Shown: piece by piece, positions 43,481 to 55,634 of the stretch
Layout of the letters: the number at the start of each line of letters is the position of its first letter
Position numbering within the stretch: the first letter of the stretch is position 1
NCBI RefSeq assembly: GCF_043290135.1
Contig: NC_134702.1
Span: forward strand, 80,691,817 to 80,755,816
Reading direction: 5' to 3'
DNA from: Rhipicephalus microplus
Lineage: Eukaryota > Arthropoda > Arachnida > Ixodida > Ixodidae
DNA length: 64,000 nucleotides
Position numbers and translations under genes: made by a program
The notes under the pieces: model-generated
What the model was told of the DNA's origin: nothing
Seen by the model: only the letters and a program-made list of their open reading frames with translations
Databases searched by the model: none

Positions 43481-44796
43481 GCATATCAATCCGATAGCGT
43501 GCGAGACGCACTATATACAAGAGAATGCAGCGGAGGTCAGTGCGTATAGCGATATTTGGAATGAATACCGTGCCATATGTTACAAGCGTAGCAGAGCACC
43601 ACCCTCAACTGCCATGTGAGCAGACGATCCGCCCATCAAGTGCGAAGCTTCCCAAGCTAAGTCGAGCTGTGAGCAAGTTTCACGCCTTCGCTGTCCTTGG
43701 AATTTGTGCTATTTTTATGTGAAGCGTCAGCGCAACCTTTCTCGACAATCCGGAAAGTACACAGCACGTGCATTCAGACTGCGGAAGCGACTTCGTCGGC
43801 TATGTACAATCGCGATGTAAAAAAACACGAACAGCGGAAAACGTTGCTTTCAACTCTGTCGAACTGTGGCATGCCTTAAGGGTCGCTAGGCAAAGCATGT
43901 GTTTTCAATCGGCGCCACCGTAGCACTAAAACTCTCCCGCGGCTTGTGCCTGCACCGCATGTGCCAGTCATGCCTGGCACTCGGAACACGCACGCGGTGT
44001 GACAGCGGCAGCTAGAGCAAGATGCTAAAGTGTTCCGGTAACGCCAGCTGAAAGCACAGATTCACCTAGAAACAAAAATGCGTATCACAATTCGGCTGAG
44101 CCACAATCAAGCTTTGCGCTGCTCAAATTTCATTGCATCGCCTTTGCACCACACTGTTTTATTTGTATTAAACGTGCATAGTACGTGCATGCACACGTGA
44201 GTCGTAAAATGTCCTACTATGGGCATGCGACCTGCGAAGGAGTACGGCAATAAGTTGGTGCCACGTTCTGCAGGTATACTATATACACGCAACTTACTGC
44301 TGTCAAGCAAAACAGCCAGCGTCTCGTTTGAATACACGCAGTAAAGGATATACTCGCCCTCTTTCACTGGGGCTCGTAGGTTTTCCTGCTGATTGAAATC
44401 ATTCGCTGGCAGTGCTTCTCGGCACTTTTAGTTGCGAATGAGAATAAGAAATTAAAAAAAAAGTGACCCTTTATCTACATGCTTCCCCGCAAATGTCATC
44501 GAAAGACGATGATCTTCCGTCTGCAGACAGACGAAAAAGTTTATTTGATGTTTTGCACGAAAAAAATCAGTGAATTGTATTCTGGAGGCACTGCGCTAGA
44601 GTGCCTCGATGCGTGCAATGGAGGCGAGCGAGCGCATCAAGGCACATGAGACATGAGCGCTGTCTGACAGTTATCTTTGAGAACGAAGAATGGCAAGCGC
44701 GCCTATCTCAGGGGTGGTGAGGTGTAGAAAGCGAAGCGACGGGTAGGTACCACCACCGCGTCCTCTTAGCAAAGCGTTGAAAACACTTCCTTTTTA
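43481..44796. other. No recognisable gene; one imperfect hairpin
   Basis: Short frames only. 'gtgcctcgatgcg' at about 44601 and 'cgcatcaaggcac' at about 44633 could pair with one G-T pair. The sequence near 44700-44790 has no further signal. Confidence 0.4.
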
Positions 44797-44846
44797 AATG
44801 CGAAGCATTTTTTAGCGAAATTCAGCGACTTTAAGCGTATCCATCC

Positions 44847-45071
<225 letters not shown>

Positions 45072-45420
45072 GCCGCTTTCGTTTGGGTGCTCTCGTGATC
45101 ACCCCCTTAATGTGGCGTGAACCGAAATGAGCATAGGAGGGTAAGATGGTTTGACAATTATGACGCGCTGGTCGAGACATGAATATTGTCACAAACCCGT
45201 CACGTACGTCGTCAATCACTTCCCGCCAGACAGTGCCACATACCCAGGGGCAGGTATGTGCCGCTGGTATGCGGGTATGTGCCACAGGTTATTGACACTT
45301 AGTATCGACCGAGGAACGACGATAACACACGCATGTTCGGGAAATTTTAACGTGCGAGCGTCAAGAAATACCCGACATCGGTAGCATCGACCTGACGACT
45401 ACAAAGAATGAATTCCAGGG

Positions 45421-45494
45421 GTCGCAGCTGGAATCGAACCCAAGCATTCTGCGTGACAATGAAGCATTTTACCACAGAGCAACGCCAAGTCTCG
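45421..45494 (-). repeat. tRNA-Asp-like segment (SINE or tRNA relic)
   Basis: On the minus strand: A-box-like 'gctctgtggtaaaatg', an anticodon-loop-like 'ttgtcacgc' with GTC, and a B-box-like 'gggttcgattccagc'. Order and spacing fit tRNA-Asp. The acceptor stem is poorly paired, so this looks like a tRNA-derived part of the surrounding repeat and not a working tRNA. Confidence 0.55.
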
Positions 45495-45905
45495 GAACTA
45501 CTTTTCAAATAGACGCTAATTTTCGTGAAACTTCAATAGTGGTTGCAGTGCTTCCTTCCCAACTTTATTAGCATTACACATGTATTCCTTTGATACAGCC
45601 GTCACGTCGGGTTAACGTCAACTGTGGTTCGTTGCCATGCGCTGAAGTTGATTTATGGAGCAGTTCCCAGGGCCGACATCCTCGCGAGCATCAGTACTTC
45701 ATATAAGCTTCTGGTATTGCTAATACCCAAGTTTTAGTTGGCATCGTTGCGCAATTGCTAACAACTGGTTATATAAACATCTGCACCGCTTCAACCTATG
45801 TCGTTGCGTTCAGCATTAGTACGTATATTTAGCGTCATTTCATCACGTGTCACTCAATAAAAAATTGCGACACTGTCACCTTGCCTCCGCATGCTTCGCA
45901 TAACG

Positions 45906-47729
45906 TTGATTTCTAGGTACGTGGAATCTGACGAATTTTTTGTGCATAGCGTTGCATTGTAAGCGCAGGGTGACAAACGCTAGATTCCTTAGAATTACTT
46001 TTGTATACCTTCTCTAGCATAAAAAGACACACCGCAGAATATTGACGTGTTGTTATTGTGACTCAGACATGCGCAATAATTGCTTTTTAATTGAAAATTT
46101 CAGAAGTATGAATGCTTAAACTTGAGCAATATTGATGGGCGCTGTGAATAGGGCTAGATTTTGAACGTTTCGGGTATAGTTTCAGCAGAGAAACAGACAG
46201 ACAGACATACAGACAGACAGACAGAGACACACATCCAGACAGACAGACAGACAAACTAAAATTTTGCGTCGAAGTACCCCAACAAAGACTATTGTCTTTA
46301 AAACACCTCCCCGCCATGATTCCCGCGTTGTGTTGTGGTCTTCACAGAGAGGACTGGGTAATATTTTCTCTTTGCTTTGATTAGTTTTCATACAAAAACG
46401 ATGTGGTAATGTTCAGACGACTTCTTGTAAGCGAGCATGGCGTGAACTGGCACTTTCTCGAAGCTTTTAATTCCAGAGTTGCCACTTGTTGTGTCACCTT
46501 GGCGCACTAGATACATGCTTTGACAGTGCACACAAAATTACGTCTGCGTGCGATAGCATGCCACAAGGATTTTATAGGCGCCTGGGTGCGAGATAGGTTA
46601 CGCCTTGAAGCCCCGCAGAATGCGCGTATTCCCCACTTACTGACCCTTCATTTACCAAGAAATGGTTTAGAGGAATTTTTCCTACCGACGTTCTTTCGGG
46701 TGTTTTCATACTAGACATCTGCGCTTGAGCACACTTCATCGTGAGTGAGCGTCGGCTCAGCGATCAGTTTCTACTCGCAACGATTCTGCTTAGCCTGTTC
46801 CATATACAGCTTCGCCGCAAACGCTGTGGTGTGGTCGATGCATACGCTTCTTTCTCAACCCTGAAAAAACACGGTGGTCTGCAATTTTGATATGGTTTTT
46901 TGCTCTCAAACCATTGTTTCTGCGGCTGACCGAGACTCGTATCACCTTCGCATGCTGCAGTTCTTCAGAACCATTCTTCATTTTATTTGCCTCTATACGT
47001 ACCAGAACTTCCTTTCTTTTGTTTTATAAAACTTCATTTCGTAGGTGTGGTGAAGTTAAACTCTTTACAAAATATCACAGGAAACAACAAAAGAAGACAA
47101 CTACAAAAGTAAAAAGGCCATCTCTTGAGGCACTTGAGGTAACGTAAGCGGTATACTTCAGAATTCGTGAGTTCTAGGCCATGACACAGCTTTGTATATA
47201 AATCTGTCTACACTACTTCATCTTAGAATTTCTCACGAGCTATACAAAACAGACTTAAAAAGTTCAACACTCCGCGACACTAAGCAGTCTGTTACCCAAA
47301 CTTGCAGTTACGCTGAATTTTCTGCGCCATCTGTGTTGAACGACATTTATTAATCGGTCCCGGAAGTACTCACTCGCTTTGTTTACTACTTTTTTTTTCT
47401 TCAGATGTGTGCTGCTCTTGAAAATTATTATATTTATTTGTCTTACTGAAACTAAATTTTTCTTTTTCTGATTATATGCCAGGACATGTAGCCATCCAGA
47501 ACTGCTGCGTAAAGCAAAAACGCCATCACAATTGCCTCCGTTTAATGAAAAATTTTAACGAACCTATGGAAGGAGAGCATCTTGAGGGTTTCTATTTTTT
47601 TGAACAAAACCTTAGTAAAAACCAGAAAATACTGAAGCCAAGGAAAGCGTCGGAGAAAGGCTTCGACAGCCTTCTGATGGAAGATGCAAGGACCAGTTAC
47701 TAGGACGCGACCCACAGGTACTGACATAC
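45906..47729. other. No recognisable gene; CAGA microsatellite
   Basis: 46193-46254 is an interrupted CAGA array. The rest is AT-rich with short frames only. Confidence 0.45.
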
Positions 47730-47744
47730 TAAAGGCAATTGCTC

Positions 47745-47984
47745 GCCCCACCGTGGTGGTCTTGTAGCTAAGGTACTCGGCTGCAGACCCGCAGGTCACG
47801 GGTTCGAATCCCAGCTGCGGCGGCTGCATTTCCGATGGAGGCGGAAATGTTGTAGGCCCAAGTGCTCAGATTTGGGTGCACGTTAAAGAACTCCAGGTGG
47901 TCGAAATTTCCGGAGCCCTCCACAACGGCGTCTCTCATAATCATATCGTGATTTTGTGACGTTGAGCCGCACATATCAATCAAT
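47745..47984 (+). mobile_element. Full-length Ruka-type SINE with perfect TSD
   Basis: Head 'gccccaccgtggtggtcttg', B-box-like 'cacgggttcgaatcccagc', body 'gtgcacgttaaagaactcca', end 'cacatatcaatcaat'. It is flanked by a perfect 15-bp direct repeat 'taaaggcaattgctc' (47730-47744 and 47985-47999). The intact duplication points to a recent insertion. Confidence 0.95.
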
Positions 47985-47999
47985 TAAAGGCAATTGCTC

Positions 48000-48540
48000 A
48001 TGGTGTTTAGGAAAATATGTGGTTGTCTGCTTCATCGCTTAGCTCGGATATGTTGTAACGAAATACAGTATAGTTGTTAACGTCATGTGTACTGACACAA
48101 CAATCAAGAAAAGATATGTGCGAGAACCTTTGCGCAGAGACACATGGGTTGTAGAAAACTTGGTGGGCAGATAATATTAGGACGGCGGCAGGAATGAGGC
48201 GCCCGTATCATGCACAAAAAGTGGTCAATTAAAGTAACTTGGGAGATACTCTCGCTCTGCAGCTGTGGTGGTCAGGCTCATGATGATGTTAATTCGGGCT
48301 TAAGCGGAGATCACATGTAACGTTTTCTCTTGTACTGTGGCAGAGTGGGAGGCTCTCCCTGCAATAATGTTGAAAAATACCAAAAACAACTCCTTCGTAT
48401 AGAAAAACGTTTGACGTTAAGAATTGCCGCGCAATTCACTACGTCAGAATAGTAATCTGTCCATAGGCTAATGATAACTTGTTCGCTATTAATGACCGCG
48501 TTACACACATGTGCTTAGACGAGGTTCGCCTGTGACGAAC
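48000..48540. other. No recognisable gene
   Basis: No supported feature in this interval. Confidence 0.4.
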
Positions 48541-49070
48541 TAACTATTGAATAAACGTTGTTTATAGTCCGGCAGTTTTCTTCGGGCGATGTGGGGGTAA
48601 GAGGGAATGAATCCCTGTCCTATCCTACCATCCATTGATGATCGTGGCGGCAGCTCAGGTGACTGCTTAAAGTCTTTAGACGCAGGTGGCATGTTTGGCT
48701 TGCCGTATGAACCAAAGCTGGTCGGCCAGCTTGTCATTGCTGAGCGCCACCGCCCAGCGGCAGCGACGCTGACGCAGCTGATCCGGAGCAGTGACCGCAG
48801 ACGTGGCGGTGGCCGGCCTCTCGCGATGGTAGCACCATCAATTCGTCTCAGCGTTCGTCCCTGCATATTATGCCTCGCCAAGTGAGTGGCGAAACGGCAT
48901 TAACTCTCCCGTTACACTTCCAAAGCATGCGCCGCAGCCTAGCTCTTTCCCCGCACGCTCTACAGTCACCCGTTGGGTATTAGCCGCAAGGGCCTTCACT
49001 ATAGAGGTCAATGCTGCGTTCGTTTTGACGTCACAGATAGGATGCGTAGTTGTAAAATACGGCCGCTTTG
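48541..49070 (-). pseudogene. Possible LINE ORF2 C-terminus and 3' end
   Basis: Reading with several stops, the minus strand shows 'DCRACGERARLRRMLWKCN', the Cys/His tail seen at the end of tick I-group ORF2 proteins (compare 'CDYCGDEETIEHVLCSC' in LINE-B). An AT-rich end containing 'acgtttattcaatag' lies at 48541-48560. The rest is too decayed to align by eye. Confidence 0.4.
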
Positions 49071-49796
49071 TTTTCGCGACACCACTTGCATCGTCCCCTA
49101 TGGCTGCACCGGTTCTTAGCCACAATTCTGCGATGAAAATTAGACAAGAGAGTGCCACCGGAGGCACCAATTCGTAGTTTGCTTGCGCGTATTATCAGGT
49201 CTTCCCGCTTCTTTAAGCACTGAGCTTCAAAACAAAGGAAAGCACGTGCGGTGTCTACAACAAAAGCGCAAAAAATGCGGTGTTTCAGCACACAAAGTCA
49301 ACCCGGCATCCTATGAGTGACGTCATCACGTACATGGTGCCACGGTATATGTCCTCGAAGCCAATAGACGGTTTCTAGGCTGCAAGCGTTTTACCCCAAA
49401 AAAACTTCCGGTCACCTCATTTACCAGCTCCTAAAGTCGAAACTTAGAGCACGTTTTCAAGTTTTCAGGGGTAAGGAAAGTCTCTCTTTTGTTTTTCACA
49501 TACAAGAAACGTACGTTCAAAGTTCAAGGTAATCTTTTATAATTATTATGTAGCTCAAAAAGCATCTACTTGAGTATATTTTGCGACATAAAGGAAGAAG
49601 ACTGTAGAAAATCAGCGGCCTATTTTCTGAAGCTCTTGTGTCCATCGATGCTATAAGGCAGATCAGTGAACAAAACCGGGCGTCATCGAGGGCCTGTGTT
49701 TGTAACAGTGAATAGCAGAGGCGTAAAATCACTGGCCTGAGGTAATATTTCGCAGTAACCTCCAACTTATGGCCTGTTTTTCATTTCGTTTGTTGT
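49071..49796. other. No recognisable gene
   Basis: Short frames only; no family resemblance. Confidence 0.4.
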
Positions 49797-51088
49797 GTGG
49801 TGGTGGGTATTTCCGGCTCGGCCTGTGACCCCTGGAGCTATGATCTCTCTGAGCTGACACGGGAAAAGTTAGAAGGTGCCGTTTTTGAAGGGGAAACTGC
49901 TCGTCATCGAAACGTTACAACTCATTCATCTCGTACAGTTAATTTAATTCGTATTTGTGTGAAAGGTGTTTCTTTTGACGTGCTTATAGACAGTTGAGCC
50001 GCCATTTTAGTAATCAATCTAGAAATGTGTTTTTGCCTACGTGAAGTTCAAACTCCTTATGTTTGTTCCATGTTGTGTGGCGATAATAACAGTATGACTG
50101 ATTTGCTCGATTGGACAGTGTACTGCTCCCGTTCTCCACGACGGAATCCGCCACCACATAAAGTTGGCTGTGATGTTTTCGTGTGCTCATTTGATAATCT
50201 TGGGCTGGGATCTCTTGTCAGCTGCGTCTGCTGTCATTTCGTGTGGTTGGCTCCTCATTACTATTACGGCTTCTGCTGCCGAAACTTCAACGCCTAACCT
50301 TGGCACAGCTGCGAATTTCCTCCTACCTCCTGGACAAGAGTGTGTTCTTACGATCAAGTCGCGAGACTAGATAGATTGTCACGCACTGGTTGTTTCTTGC
50401 CAGCGATGCCTTTTTCGAGGGATTGCCACCACATGTTCTCTAGTCCGGTTTACACGTGGTTATGCAAGCATCAACCGCCGTTCTTATCGTGTGTCAGCTT
50501 CAGAACGCAAGGTCATAAAAAAAAGCCAATGATATGCTTGCGCGCCACGTCAGGAGCCCTTGGACAAGCGATGGTCTTCTCCTGCCCTGCTAGTAAAAAA
50601 AGGATGGCTTGGTACGGCTTTACTTTCACTATAGTGCGCTCAATAAAATTACTCGTGAGGACGTCTATATAATGCCTCGCGTTAACCACGCTCTTGATAC
50701 TTTACAAGGTACCGAGTACTTTTCCAGTCTCGACTTGCACTCTTGTTATTGGCAGAATAGAAGGAACAAGTCTGATAAAGGGAAGACTGCGTTTGCCACA
50801 CCAGCTGGAATCTTTAATTTTGATGTGATGTATTTTGGCCTAAGCAACGCCCCAGCCCCATTTGAACGAATGAGAGACGCAGTACAGCGTAAATTAAAAC
50901 GTAAGACCTGCTTTTGCTACCCGCACGACATTTTCATCTTTTCATCTAGCTTCTCACAGCACCTGCAATGGCTAGACGAAGTTTCCCCGTGTTTGGGTGA
51001 AGGCGGTTTGCAGCTCAACACTAATAAGTGTTGATTTGCCAGCCACATCATCAAGGTATTAGGTCACGTCATCAGTAAACAAGGTATT
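49797..51088 (+). pseudogene. gypsy-3: decayed Ty3/gypsy pol fragment (protease and RT)
   Basis: A protease-like start ('GVSFDVLIDS' then a stop where the active-site DTG/DSG should continue, near 49995) is followed by the retropepsin C-terminal block ('LGWDLLSAASAVISCG' near 50200) in another frame. RT is in 50609-51034 with 'LNKITREDVYIMPRVNHALD', 'FSSLDLHSCYW', 'KTAFATPAGIFNFDVM' and 'FGLSNAPAPFERM'. The YxDD box reads 'CYPHDIF', so the first catalytic Asp of the pair is His. 'LGHVISKQGI' at about 51060-51088 marks the thumb. No LTRs, RNase H or integrase remain. Confidence 0.85.
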
Positions 51089-51287
51089 TGTTGGAACATC
51101 GACTTCAACGACCAAGCAGACACCGTTCATTATCATCACCAGTGCTCCTCACGAGCTGCAGTTTGCTCGAAGGCACGAAGCCATCTATTTTCCTTTTATT
51201 TTTCAATTAAAGAGCGTTCAATTTGTACTTGCCGTCTCCGTTTCTTCATGACAGCCTGGTAGCCGCCGGTCCTCAAGGTCCAGCACA
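51089..51287 (+). repeat. BEL/Pao LTR (5')
   Basis: The interval starts TGTTGGAAC and ends CA just before a PBS. It contains 'caattaaagagcgttcaatt', a likely polyadenylation region. No second copy is seen in the window. Confidence 0.6.
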
Positions 51288-51850
51288 TGGTGCCGAAACC
51301 CGGGATCTTTAAAACGATGCGAACCTCTTCGATTCAAGGTGTCGTGCTGTTACCCCTGAACTTTTGGCGAAGAGTTCCCGGCTGCCAACTAAACCATAAA
51401 ATGGCTACTCCTACAATGAAAGAGCCTCCACTCGCAGCTTGATGCCGTAGTACAAGAAGCGGAAGGCCTCCTAAGGAAACAAAGGCTGTCTCCTAAGAAA
51501 AAAAGAGCTGTCATATAGACACAAATCATCGATTTGATCAACCGAAGTAAAGCGATGTACTTTCAGTAACCGAAGATGGATGACAGCATCCTAGATGAGG
51601 CGCCCATCAAGCTTATCGAGATAGAAATTATAGGATTTTCACGTTGACGTCAAAGATTCACTTCAGTATTGAGAACGACTGTGCGTCTCAAGTCTCGCGC
51701 CCGACGACGAGCCAAGCTTCTGTCGGGGTACGGTCGTGACTGCCGCCATTAGAACTGCAGGAATTTGATGGCAGTCGGCAGCAATGACATTTTTTTATGC
51801 AATTCTCAGTGGCAGTGCAGAGCTGCCGACAACTTCAATGAACCTGGACA
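51288..51850 (+). mobile_element. BEL/Pao 5' internal region: PBS and start of gag
   Basis: 'tggtgccgaaacccgggat' at 51288 is a tRNA-primed PBS of the kind seen in BEL/Pao elements. An ATG-containing gag start follows, with many stops; near 51735 a frame reads 'LPPLELQEFDG', the conserved opening of BEL/Pao Gag proteins ('LPKLELPKFxG'-like). The rest of the element is missing. It lies directly after the gypsy-3 fragment. Confidence 0.6.
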
Positions 51851-53130
51851 GCTGCTTTAAAAATTTAAACTCTTTTTATATTCACTGCGCCCGTGAATGT
51901 CATTCATCACCATATTTTGCATCTGGTGTCTATTTTATTAACGTGGTGGCTGGTTACAGACGAGTGCCTCTATACAAAGAGCTACAAGTTTATACGGAGA
52001 AATTGAACAGATTTTGTGCGCTGAAAAGCATCTTGTGTGATGTTCACATTTCAAGATACCTCCTCACTTGGATGACTTTACGTGGCCTGATATTCTTCAA
52101 ATCGCCTATTTTCGTCATTTTGCTTTGACCCAAACTTTTATTATGATAATGAGTTTAAAAAGTCCTTTCTAGAAGTCACAGTCAAGCAGACGTCGCTGAA
52201 CTAAACAGTCTTTCTGGATGGAACTGCGTGGAACTAAGTCGGTGCTTCTTCTTGACACTACCGAGTGCCCCAAGATAACGCCATCCTGACTAATACTACA
52301 GATAACAAGTTTTATTGTTTACTGGTTAGTGAGCATCACTGAGCAATCAAACGAACGTTAGTGAGCGATCAAAGATATCAAGGCTATGACAAATTTTCAT
52401 CACAACATCGAGTCCGGGAACGTGAAGAAAGATGTCTTGACTTGAAGTATTTTGTTTTTTCTGCAAGAACGTTTTCTTTTTTCTCTTTCGGACCAAGAGG
52501 CTGGCTGCACTGGCGGTACAGTGTTCCTTCTGTTGCTTTTGTATGGGATAGCCCCTGTTTGTTTCAATCACTCACTGATCCACACTCTCTGTTTTCAGGT
52601 ATGCGTAAAATAATCAAAAGCATGTAGTCTAGAAAAGAGTAATGCTAACTAGAATAAAAAATTGTAACAAAATATTATTTTGTGCGAAAAAAATATTTCA
52701 TGTGTGGCGCCGGCAGGTTATTTTATATGCAGATGCACTGCTGGCTCCTAATTCTTTTACGCATGCAAGACGACGCGTGAAAATGAACCGCTGACAAATT
52801 TCGAAATTCTTTATTGTGCTCCAAGAAGCTTTAGTCATAGCGCCGCTTACATTATTTTTACTAAACTTGAAACTTCATCGTGTGGGATGAACTAAAGCGT
52901 GTGCTCTTGGAGAGACCTGCTTCCCTGGATCCGTAGAGCATTATCTTTTAAATGCCGTGTTTTTAAGGTTACAATATTATGGTTTATGGTTGCGTCAGCC
53001 ACCCATTTATTAATACGTAGAATACAGGCGCAATTAGGGCCACTTCACAACCTTCGAGCAGTCTCATGATGTTCTCATTGCCCATCTTTAAAAAGTGCGA
53101 GCATTATTCGCCGACAAGGTATTCTTCACA
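51851..53130. other. No recognisable gene
   Basis: AT-rich; short frames only. I could not follow the BEL/Pao gag past about 51850. Confidence 0.4.
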
Positions 53131-53330
53131 GTGGATGCGTGGTTCAGGGGGTCTTTTTTTATTGCTGACTCCAAGGTCGAGGGTTGAATCTTGACCGTGG
53201 TTGCGGTATCTTAAAGGAGGCGAAATCATCGAAGTCAGTGACTGGGCGATGTCAGTGCCCATTAAACAGCCCCAGAGAGTCTAACTTCTGGAGACCTCAA
53301 CTAGAGCATATAGTTTAAATGCCGCATATG
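53131..53330 (+). mobile_element. Strongly diverged tRNA-derived SINE
   Basis: 'gcgtggttcagg', 'ggtcgagggttgaatcttga' (B-box-like), 'gaggcgaaatc', 'gatgtcagtgcccattaaac' keep the order of the Ruka-type SINE, especially the outer copy at 1752-2235. Confidence 0.6.
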
Positions 53331-53484
53331 ATTTACTCATAGGAAGCATACAAAACAAAAAAAAATTGCGTAACTGTCGTGCTGGTCCTAGATAGAGGTT
53401 CCCTCAAGTCTCCTAGGTTTCTTTACTAGCATCGATGTAGTGAAAGGGCCCTTGTCTCCCAGCCGTCGTCTTCGTTGATGTAAG

Positions 53485-53550
53485 TGTGTTTAAAAATTGT
53501 GTTTGACAATTTCTGGTACCTCGCACTCAACTATGGGAGAAAAGTAAGCC
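53485..53550 (+). repeat. Satellite monomer fragment
   Basis: 'gtgtttaaaaattgtgtttg', 'acctcgcactcaactatggg', 'agaaaagtaagcc' match the 15.6-16.5 kb unit. Confidence 0.65.
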
Positions 53551-53554
53551 ATGC

Positions 53555-54640
53555 AGGTATTCGAGTTCATTGTTTGGTTGCAAAACTTTATTGTAGTCCT
53601 GCAAGGCGTGCCTTACCGCGAAGCGGGTGAATCCCCTGTTGAGGCTGTCAGGCCAAGCCAATCGGCCGCTCCGCGGGCCTGCTGGACGACCCAAAGTTGG
53701 TCAGGCAAGAGGGAGCGGCGTAGGGCTGCCTCCCACCTGACAGAAGTAGTGCCGGGGTTAGTGTACGTTGCCTTGTATTCTCAGAGCATGTGCGCCAGCA
53801 TCGCTACGTCCCCACATGCGGGGCAAGCCTCATTGGGGAGCACGTCGGGATAAATAGCGTGAGGGTAGCTCAGGTTAGGGTGCGTGTCTGTCTGCAGTAG
53901 TCTGAGCATAAGCACCTGTGGCCCGTTAAGTTTGGGAAGAGGGAGTGGACACACTTTTCACGCTAGGTAAAAGTGCTTTGTTATTGTGTTGTACCTGACT
54001 GGCGCGTCCCTCTTCTCAACAAAACCATTGTCTCCGAATCATTGCCCGGAACCGGCGTGGTCGGTTAGCGCGCGCGTGGTCTCGTGGGCAAACTAGCGCC
54101 TTGGTCCTATGAGAGATGTGCGGGAAACGAGATAAGTAAGCGATGCTTAATACTGTCGCGGTCGCCACTCTGGAGCACGCGCAGGGCTTTCTTCGAGACG
54201 ACACCGCACTCGAAAGCGCGGATAGCTGACCTAGAGTCACTGTAGACTGTAGCTCCTTTTCACCATCTCGGATGACCAGTGCGATAGTCACTTGCTCGGC
54301 AACCGTTGGATCGTCAGTGTGAACTGATTTGCAGTTGGTGATTTGCTGTTTAAAGCCGACGAGGATTTCGGAGAAGGTGTGGCTCCCGTGGTACGCTGCC
54401 ACGTCGACAATGCTGTCGCCGCACTCCTCCCTGTGGATCTGCTTGAGAATAGTGGCAGCTCTAGCCTATCGCCTGCCATGCTTGTGCTCAACATCAACAT
54501 TCATCGGCATCGGTGCTACGTTGATGATGTCACGAATCTCACGGGGCACCTGCCTACCGCTGTCACAGACGAAGGGGAATTGGCATTTGAAAGCGCCGTG
54601 TCCAAGATCATGCGACACTCAGAGACTCCTCATCATTCAG
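53555..54640 (-). pseudogene. LINE-E: 5'-truncated non-LTR element, RNase H and C-terminal tail
   Basis: The 3' end is at the left: on the minus strand it ends 'aataaagttttgcaacc'. Upstream are the Cys/His tail ('NEACPACGDVAMLAHM' near 53820), 'DTHPNLSYPHAIYPD', and an RNase H-like region near 54.2-54.4 kb ('DPTVAEQVTIALVIRD', 'RSAIRAFECG'). Farther upstream a decayed 'VAPMPMNVDVEHKHGRR' matches the RT-RNase H linker of tick LINEs. Several frame breaks. The RT catalytic core is absent. Confidence 0.72.
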
Positions 54641-55082
54641 TTACGTTCACGTCGGGAGGGGTCCCACCGCGGGTTGGAGGACGGGTCCTTTTCGTTTTGG
54701 GTGAATGGGCCTACGCGGACAAGGGTGTCGCATCAACTTGGCGCGAAGCGCCCAAGAAATGCGACAAATCTCGCGGCCCCACGCCAACGAGATGGACAGT
54801 GCCTTACCCGGGCAAGGGGGTCACTCTTTAGCGCAGCTGTCGAGGTCAGAGTGCACAAAGATGTGACCTTTCCATAGAGACGGGTGGTCGAAGACACCCG
54901 TGGTCCCCGCTCAGAGCGACTGGTTGGGCTACGCTCCCTCGACGTGACAAAGACGATGGGCGCGCGCCAGAAAGACGCAACAGAGTTGTGCCCACTGGCT
55001 GCCTGTCAGCGAGCGGCTTAAATTACGCGCGCGAAGGAGCATTCGCGCGCGGAAGCAACCAGTGCACCCACGCCGAAAGCGG
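54641..55082. other. No clear gene; one strong hairpin
   Basis: A perfect 10-bp stem at 55026-55035/55042-55051 ('cgcgcgcgaa' with 'ttcgcgcgcg', six-base loop). The left part may be a further, unreadable piece of LINE-E. Confidence 0.4.
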
Positions 55083-55165
55083 GGCTGTTTGAAAAAAGTT
55101 TTTAACGACTTAGAGCACTTATTATTCTACTAAGGTTGAGCATTAAACCATCCCTGAGAAGACTG
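55083..55165 (+). repeat. Satellite monomer fragment
   Basis: 'gtttttaacgacttagagca', 'attctactaaggttgagcat', 'taaaccatccctgagaag' follow the unit order of the 15.6 kb array. Confidence 0.6.
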
Positions 55166-55382
55166 TTTTAAGAGAATTTCATTTCCGGATACATCTTACA
55201 TAGCTTAGGTGCACACAGAAAAAATGGACAATGGTGATCAATGCGTATGTACACTGCAAACTGTTATATACAGCGAAAAGAACCTATTTGCGTATGCAGT
55301 TATGTACAGTGCGAAAATTGCACAACAAAGACAGGACATTCATGACCATCGAGATAATTAAACTTAAATAAACAGTAAGGCT

Positions 55383-55564
55383 TGTGAAGAAGAAGATGTG
55401 CCTGCAGCAAGCAGCATGAGCCAACCTCCCAGGGAAACAAAACAAGCAGCATCGCCAACGCCCGGCTCGCTCAGCTCGTGCTTCGGTTCGTTGCGGTGCC
55501 GATCGCTGGACGGTTCTTCACGCTGTCTCGTCGCTGTCTTTAACGGCTAATAAACCTCCTCACA
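55383..55564 (+). repeat. gypsy-2 5' LTR
   Basis: 182 bp, 'tgtgaagaagaagatgtgcc' to 'aataaacctcctcaca'. An AATAAA lies 16 bp from the end. A 35-bp stretch absent from the 3' LTR is bordered by a 10-bp direct repeat 'caagcagcat'. Confidence 0.95.
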
Positions 55565-55582
55565 TTTGGTGGAAGGTGCTGT
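55565..55582 (+). other. gypsy-2 primer-binding site
   Basis: 'tttggtggaaggtgctg' follows the LTR. The TGGTGGA start is shared with gypsy-1. I cannot name the primer tRNA. Confidence 0.55.
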
Positions 55583-55634
55583 TAATCCCCGTTGCTACAC
55601 CCTGGAGCTGCGAAGCCGCACGCTACCACCTGTC

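Noticed and set aside
47476..47703. Plus-strand frame of 75 codons beginning MPGHVAIQN
   Set aside because: Lys/Asn/Glu-rich with no recognisable domain and no splice context that I could support; it ends near a SINE. Likely chance.
48607..48885. Plus-strand frame of 92 codons
   Set aside because: The opposite strand shows a decayed LINE C-terminal Cys/His block over the same bases, which explains the interval better.
54329..54877. Two overlapping plus-strand frames of 160-180 codons
   Set aside because: They lie antisense to the LINE-E RNase H and linker region, so they are shadows of it.
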